Positions 60,381 through 64,000 of a stretch of 64,000 nucleotides of DNA are shown piece by piece. Origin of the DNA: Roseicella sp. DB1501 (lineage in GTDB: Bacteria > Pseudomonadota > Alphaproteobacteria > Acetobacterales > Acetobacteraceae); assembly GCF_013112485.1 (NCBI RefSeq), contig NZ_JABFHG010000006.1, forward strand, positions 310,001 through 374,000, written 5' to 3'. The notes under the pieces were generated by a model that worked only from the letters and a program-made list of their open reading frames with translations, did not search any database and was not told the DNA's origin. A program made the translations under genes and the position numbers. Position 1 is the stretch's first letter, and each line of letters begins with the position of its first letter.

Positions 60381-60409
60381 TTGACAAGATGACTGAGAAC
60401 GTTTTCATT
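60381..60409 (+). promoter_or_regulatory. Candidate fru operon promoter
   Basis: A perfect TTGACA (60381-60386) is followed after 17 bases by TTCATT (60404-60409), a weak -10. The operator candidate O2 (60394-60407) covers the spacer and -10, a geometry suited to repression. Confidence 0.5.
60394..60407. promoter_or_regulatory. LacI-type operator candidate O2
   Basis: TGAGAACGTTTTCA is a near-perfect palindrome with central AACGTT, typical of LacI-family sites. It overlaps the candidate promoter and lies 33 bp before the chosen start of the PTS gene. Confidence 0.6.
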
Positions 60410-60439
60410 GGCTGCAACAAGCCAGGCAGGAACGTCCCC

Positions 60440-62980
60440 ATGGCCTCAGCCGCCTCCATGCCGATCGCCCGCGAGCTCGTCCGGCTCAATGCCCGTCCGG
60501 CCGACAAATCCGCCGCCATCGCGGAGGCGGGGCAGCTCCTCGCCGCCGCCGGCTGCGTCGACCCTGCCTATGCCGCCAGCATGGCGCGGCGCGAGCAGGC
60601 GGCGAACACCTTCCTCGGCCATGGCGTCGCCATCCCGCACGGCCTGGGCGAGGACCGCGGCCTGGTCCGCCGCAACGGCCTCGCCATCCTGCAGATCCGC
60701 GACGGCATCGCATGGAATCCCGGACAGGTGGCGCATCTCGTCATCGGCATCGCCGCCGCCTCGGACGAGCACATCGCCATCCTCCGCCGCCTAACCCGCC
60801 TGCTGAACGACCCGGCGGCGCTGCAATCCCTTTTCACCACCGACGACCCGGAGGCGATCATCGCCGCCCTCGGCACCGAGCCGGCCGCGGCGCCGCAGGC
60901 CGCCCCGGCCCGGGACCTCGCCGAGCGCTTCGACTGGGTGGTGGACTACCCGGCCGGGCTGCATGCCCGCCCCGCCACCCGCTGGGTCGAGGCGGCGCGC
61001 GCCACCGGCTGCCGCGTGCAGGTGCGGCATGGCGAGCAGGCGGCGGAGGCGACGGCGCTGGTCGGGCTGCTGCAGCTTGGCCTCCGGCCCGGCGACCGCA
61101 TCACCGTCTCGGCCGAAGGGCGCGACGCCGCCGCCGCGCTGGCCCGGCTGCGCGCCACCATCACCGGCCTCAGCGCGCAGGAGAAGGCGGATGCGGCGCT
61201 CGCCGCCCAGCGCGCCGCCGCGCCGGCGCGCGGCTGGGAGCCGGCCGGCCAGCTCCTCGCCCTGGCCGGCATCGGCGCCAGCCCCGGCCTCGCCATCGGC
61301 CGCGTGCACGTGCTGACCCAGGCCGAGGCGGCGATCCCCGACACGCCGTTGCCGCTGGCCGAGGGCGGCGCCCGGCTGGAGGCGGCGATCCGCGCCACGC
61401 GCGCCCAGCTCAAGGCGCTGGAGGACGACACCGCCCGTCGCCTCGGTCCCGGCGAGGCGGCCATCTTCCGCGCCCATGCCGGGCTGCTGGACGACCCCGA
61501 CCTGATCACCCGCACCTGCCAGCTCATGGTGGAAGGCCATGGCCTCGCCTGGTCCTGGCACCAGGCGGTGGAGCGGGTGGCGGGCAGCCTCGCCGCGCTC
61601 GGCAATCCGGTGCTGGCCGGCCGCGCCGCCGATCTGCGCGATGTCGGCCGCCGGGTGCTGGCGCAGATCGACCCGACCCTGACTGGCGGCTCCCTGGCCT
61701 CCCTGCCGGAGGGGCCGGTGATCCTCGTCGCCGAGGATCTGGCGCCCTCCGACACCGCCGGGCTCGACCCGAAGCGGGTGGTCGGCCTGGCGACGGCGGC
61801 GGGCGGCCCGACCTCGCACACCGCGATCCTCGCCCGCACCCTCGGCCTGCCGGCCATGGTGGCGGGCGGCGCCGCGCTGCTCGATCTGCCGCCGGGCACC
61901 GAGGCGGTGCTGGATGGCGGCGCCGGGCGGCTGCACCTCTCGCCCGGCGAGGCGGATCTCGCCTCGGCCCGCGCCCTCCTCGCGGCGCAGGCGGAGCAGA
62001 GGGCGCGCGAGGCGGCGCTGCGGGCCGAGCCGGCGGTGACGCGCGACGGCCACCGCACCGAAATCGCGGCCAATATCAACACGCCGGACCAGGCCGGCTT
62101 CGCCCTCGCCCAGGGGGCCGAGGGCGTCGGGCTGATGCGGACCGAGTTCCTCTTCCTCGAGCGCGGCGACACGCCGGACGAGGCGGACCAGTACGCCATC
62201 TACCGCGCCATGCTGGAGGCGCTGCAGGGCCGGCCGCTGATCGTCCGCGCCCTCGATATCGGCGGCGACAAGCAGGTGCCGCATCTGCGCCTGCCGGTGG
62301 AGGCGAACCCCTTCCTCGGCGTCCGCGGCGCCCGGCTGCTGCTGCGCCGCCCCGACCTGATGGAGCCGCAGCTCCGCGCCCTCTACCGCGCCGCCGCGGC
62401 GGGCGGGCCGCTCTCCATCATGTTCCCCATGGTGACCTCGGTGCCGGAGGTGATCGCGCTGCGCGCCGCCTGCGAGCGCGTCCGCGCCGAGCTCGGCGCG
62501 CCCGAGGTGCCGCTCGGCATCATGGTCGAGGTACCGGCCGCGGCGGTGCAGGCCGATGCGCTGGCCCGGCATGTCGACTTCTTCTCCGTCGGCACCAACG
62601 ACCTGACGCAGTACACCCTGGCGATCGACCGGCAGAATCCCGACCTCGCCGCCGAGGCGGACAGCCTGCATCCCGCGGTGCTGCGGCTGATCGGCCAGAC
62701 GGTCGAGGCGGCGACGCGGCACGGGCGCTGGGTCGGCGTCTGCGGCGGCCTCGCCGGCGAGCCCTTCGGCGCCGCCCTGCTGGCCGGGCTGGGCGTCGCC
62801 GAGCTGTCGATGACGCCGCGCGACATCCCGGCGGTGAAGGCGGCGCTGCGCGGCGCCGCCATCGCCGGGCTGCGCGAGCTCGCCGCCCGCGCCCTCGCCT
62901 GCGGCACCGCCGAGGAGGTGCGGGCGCTGGAACCGGCGCTGCGCGCCATGACGCAGCCCGCCTCGCAGGCGGCCGCCTGA
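60440..62980 (+). CDS. fruB: Fused PTS EIIA-HPr-EI protein (multiphosphoryl transfer protein)
   Basis: An 846-residue cytosolic phosphotransferase. Residues 1-145 are an EIIA-Fru domain (active His67 in VAIPHGL). Residues about 155-245 are an HPr domain (His175 in GLHARPAT). From about 270 onward is Enzyme I, with phospho-His460 in GGPTSHTAILART, the PEP site FFSVGTNDLTQYTLAIDR and Cys768 in GVCGGLAGE. It takes phosphate from PEP to the fructose permease. The ATG at 60440 with AGGCAGGA upstream is chosen; the in-frame ATG at 60389 would place the operator inside the gene. It overlaps fruK by TGATG. Confidence 0.93.
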   Translation: MASAASMPIARELVRLNARPADKSAAIAEAGQLLAAAGCVDPAYAASMARREQAANTFLGHGVAIPHGLGEDRGLVRRNGLAILQIRDGIAWNPGQVAHLVIGIAAASDEHIAILRRLTRLLNDPAALQSLFTTDDPEAIIAALGTEPAAAPQAAPARDLAERFDWVVDYPAGLHARPATRWVEAARATGCRVQVRHGEQAAEATALVGLLQLGLRPGDRITVSAEGRDAAAALARLRATITGLSAQEKADAALAAQRAAAPARGWEPAGQLLALAGIGASPGLAIGRVHVLTQAEAAIPDTPLPLAEGGARLEAAIRATRAQLKALEDDTARRLGPGEAAIFRAHAGLLDDPDLITRTCQLMVEGHGLAWSWHQAVERVAGSLAALGNPVLAGRAADLRDVGRRVLAQIDPTLTGGSLASLPEGPVILVAEDLAPSDTAGLDPKRVVGLATAAGGPTSHTAILARTLGLPAMVAGGAALLDLPPGTEAVLDGGAGRLHLSPGEADLASARALLAAQAEQRAREAALRAEPAVTRDGHRTEIAANINTPDQAGFALAQGAEGVGLMRTEFLFLERGDTPDEADQYAIYRAMLEALQGRPLIVRALDIGGDKQVPHLRLPVEANPFLGVRGARLLLRRPDLMEPQLRALYRAAAAGGPLSIMFPMVTSVPEVIALRAACERVRAELGAPEVPLGIMVEVPAAAVQADALARHVDFFSVGTNDLTQYTLAIDRQNPDLAAEADSLHPAVLRLIGQTVEAATRHGRWVGVCGGLAGEPFGAALLAGLGVAELSMTPRDIPAVKAALRGAAIAGLRELAARALACGTAEEVRALEPALRAMTQPASQAAA

Positions 62981-63927
62981 TGGCCGCGCCCTTCGTCACC
63001 CTCTCCCTGAACCCGGCGATCGACCAGACCGTGGTGCTGGAGGCGCTCAGGCCCGGCGCGGTGAACCTCGCCCGCGACAGCCTGCGCCATGCCGGCGGCA
63101 AGGGCATCAACGTCGCCGCCTGCCTCGCCGACTGGGGCGCGTTCGTCACCGCCACCGGCTTGCTGGGCGAGGCGAATGACGCGCCCTTCCGCGCCCTCTT
63201 CGCCGCCCGCGGCATCGCCGATTGCTGCATCCGCATCCCCGGCGAGACGCGCACCAACATCAAGCTGCTGGACGAGGCGAAGGGCGACACCACGGACATC
63301 AACCTCCCCGGCAGCCCGCCCTCGCCCGAGGCGCTCGACCAGGCCCTGGCCGCGCTGCATGCGGCGACCGGCCCGGGCACCACCGCGGTGCTCTCCGGCA
63401 GCCTGCCGCCGGGCCTCGCCGCCGAGACCTATGCCGACCTCACCGGCCTGCTCGTCGAGCAGGGCGCGCGCGTCGTGGTCGATGCCAGCGGCGCGGCGCT
63501 GTCCGCCGTGCTGGCCGGCCCGGTGATGCCGCATGCGGTGAAGCCGAACCGGCACGAGCTGGAGGGCTGGGCCGGGCATGCGCTGTCCGACCGCGCCGCG
63601 CTGTTGGCCGTCGCCCGCGCCCTCATCGCGCGCGGCATCGGCCTCGTCACCGTCTCGCTCGGCGCCGAGGGCGCGCTCTTCGTCACCGTCGAGGCCGCGG
63701 TGCTGGTCCACCCGCCGGAGATCGCCGTCGCCAGCAGCGTCGGCGCCGGGGATGCGATGGTGGCCGGCCTCGCCGCCGGCCTGGCCGAGACGCTGCCGCT
63801 GCCGGCGCTCGCCTGCCGCGCCACCGCCTTCGCCGCCGCCAAGCTGCAGCGCCCCGGTGCGCAGCTCCCCGGCCGCGCCGCGGTGGAGGCGATCGCCGCC
63901 GGGCTGCGGGCCGAGCCGCTCGATTGA
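62980..63927 (+). CDS. fruK: 1-phosphofructokinase
   Basis: A 315-residue PfkB-family kinase that phosphorylates fructose-1-phosphate to fructose-1,6-bisphosphate. The N-terminal TLSLNPAIDQTVVLEALRPG, HAGGKGINVAACLADWG and the C-terminal ASSVGAGDAMVAGLAAGLAE (ATP/catalytic Asp) are the family signatures. Its ATG overlaps the fruB stop. The EIIBC permease (fruA) is expected next but lies beyond the window. Confidence 0.94.
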   Translation: MAAPFVTLSLNPAIDQTVVLEALRPGAVNLARDSLRHAGGKGINVAACLADWGAFVTATGLLGEANDAPFRALFAARGIADCCIRIPGETRTNIKLLDEAKGDTTDINLPGSPPSPEALDQALAALHAATGPGTTAVLSGSLPPGLAAETYADLTGLLVEQGARVVVDASGAALSAVLAGPVMPHAVKPNRHELEGWAGHALSDRAALLAVARALIARGIGLVTVSLGAEGALFVTVEAAVLVHPPEIAVASSVGAGDAMVAGLAAGLAETLPLPALACRATAFAAAKLQRPGAQLPGRAAVEAIAAGLRAEPLD

Positions 63928-63963
63928 TGGCGATCCGCAGCAATGCTTGCGCATCGCTGCAGC

Positions 63964-64000
63964 CTCAATCGCCGGCGCTGCCCTTGGCAGCCTGGCTTCG
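63964..64000 (+). repeat. Dispersed 37-bp repeat, copy B (cut by window end)
   Basis: It matches 86-122 at 30 of 37 bases and contains the same GCTGCC/GGCAGC hairpin. It lies 37 bp after the fruK stop, before the expected fruA gene. Confidence 0.55.

Noticed and set aside
60389-60439. Upstream ATG start for the fused PTS protein
   Set aside because: It would place a LacI-type operator and the -10 region inside the coding sequence and has no ribosome binding site. ATG 60440 has AGGCAGGA and fits the EIIA domain start.
1-64000. tRNA genes and CRISPR arrays
   Set aside because: The larger gene-free stretches show no T-loop/anticodon arrangement, and no regularly spaced repeat-spacer structure was seen by eye. 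A covariance-model scan would be decisive.

Overview
The window is very GC-rich (roughly 70% by eye) and reads as a chromosomal segment of an alphaproteobacterium, most likely an Acetobacteraceae/Roseomonas-like organism (inference). Supporting signs are a C4-pathway 5-aminolevulinate synthase, a very large NAD-glutamate dehydrogenase, a DUF1674/SDHAF4-type protein, four stand-alone Bug-type (tripartite tricarboxylate transporter) substrate receptors, and dense genes joined by ATGA/TGATG overlaps. I saw no rRNA, tRNA or CRISPR array.

Layout. 1-6.1 kb holds housekeeping genes: a glycosyltransferase, YdhR-like and VOC proteins, a DUF2786 protein overlapping a metallopeptidase, a ketopantoate reductase-like enzyme, HtpX and a proline-rich SDHAF4 protein. 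6.7-25.5 kb is an exopolysaccharide/capsule locus. Its leftward block is heparinase II/III, Wzz-like, O-antigen-ligase-like and sugar transferase genes. Its rightward block is a Wza/SLBB export protein, YjbH and a WecA-like transferase, followed by a convergent GfcB/YjbF lipoprotein. The SLBB export gene is split by a mobile element of about 7.35 kb (13386-20733).

The element has imperfect 30-bp terminal inverted repeats (23/30 matches), an 8-bp target duplication (GACCTGGC) and an IS1595-family transposase. Removing it with one duplication copy rejoins the export gene in frame. Its cargo is unusual: two membrane-anchored proteins, a DUF6471 protein, a tail-to-tail pair of small paralogues, an orphan receiver domain with Glu at the phospho-acceptor position, a DUF3800 protein and several unknown small proteins. 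This is the best candidate here for an undescribed system.

25.7-36.5 kb carries a CBS/BON protein, an MFS transporter, a Mug-type DNA glycosylase with an apparent CTG start, NAD-GDH, a JmjC/cupin hydroxylase, an OmpA-like protein, a Bug receptor and TatA. 36.7-40.5 kb has a methionine-salvage run (mtnB-mtnD-mtnC) overlapping an OHCU decarboxylase gene, then a hydrolase and a nucleoside deaminase. 40.5-58.7 kb is mixed metabolism: Bug receptors, CorA, acetamidase, sulfurtransferase, SDR, an exported superoxide dismutase, a degenerate ABC ATPase, DUF883/holin-like envelope proteins, 3-hydroxyisobutyryl-CoA hydrolase with a thioesterase, an EamA transporter, an OmpA barrel and hemA. 59.2-64 kb starts a fructose PTS operon: a LacI-type regulator divergent from a fused EIIA-HPr-EI protein and 1-phosphofructokinase, with two operator-like palindromes 100 bp apart in the spacer.

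A family of dispersed intergenic repeats of about 105 bp recurs (36583, 44833, 50553, a diverged inverted copy at 41588 and a fragment at 7359). Several copies supply the stop codon of the adjoining gene.
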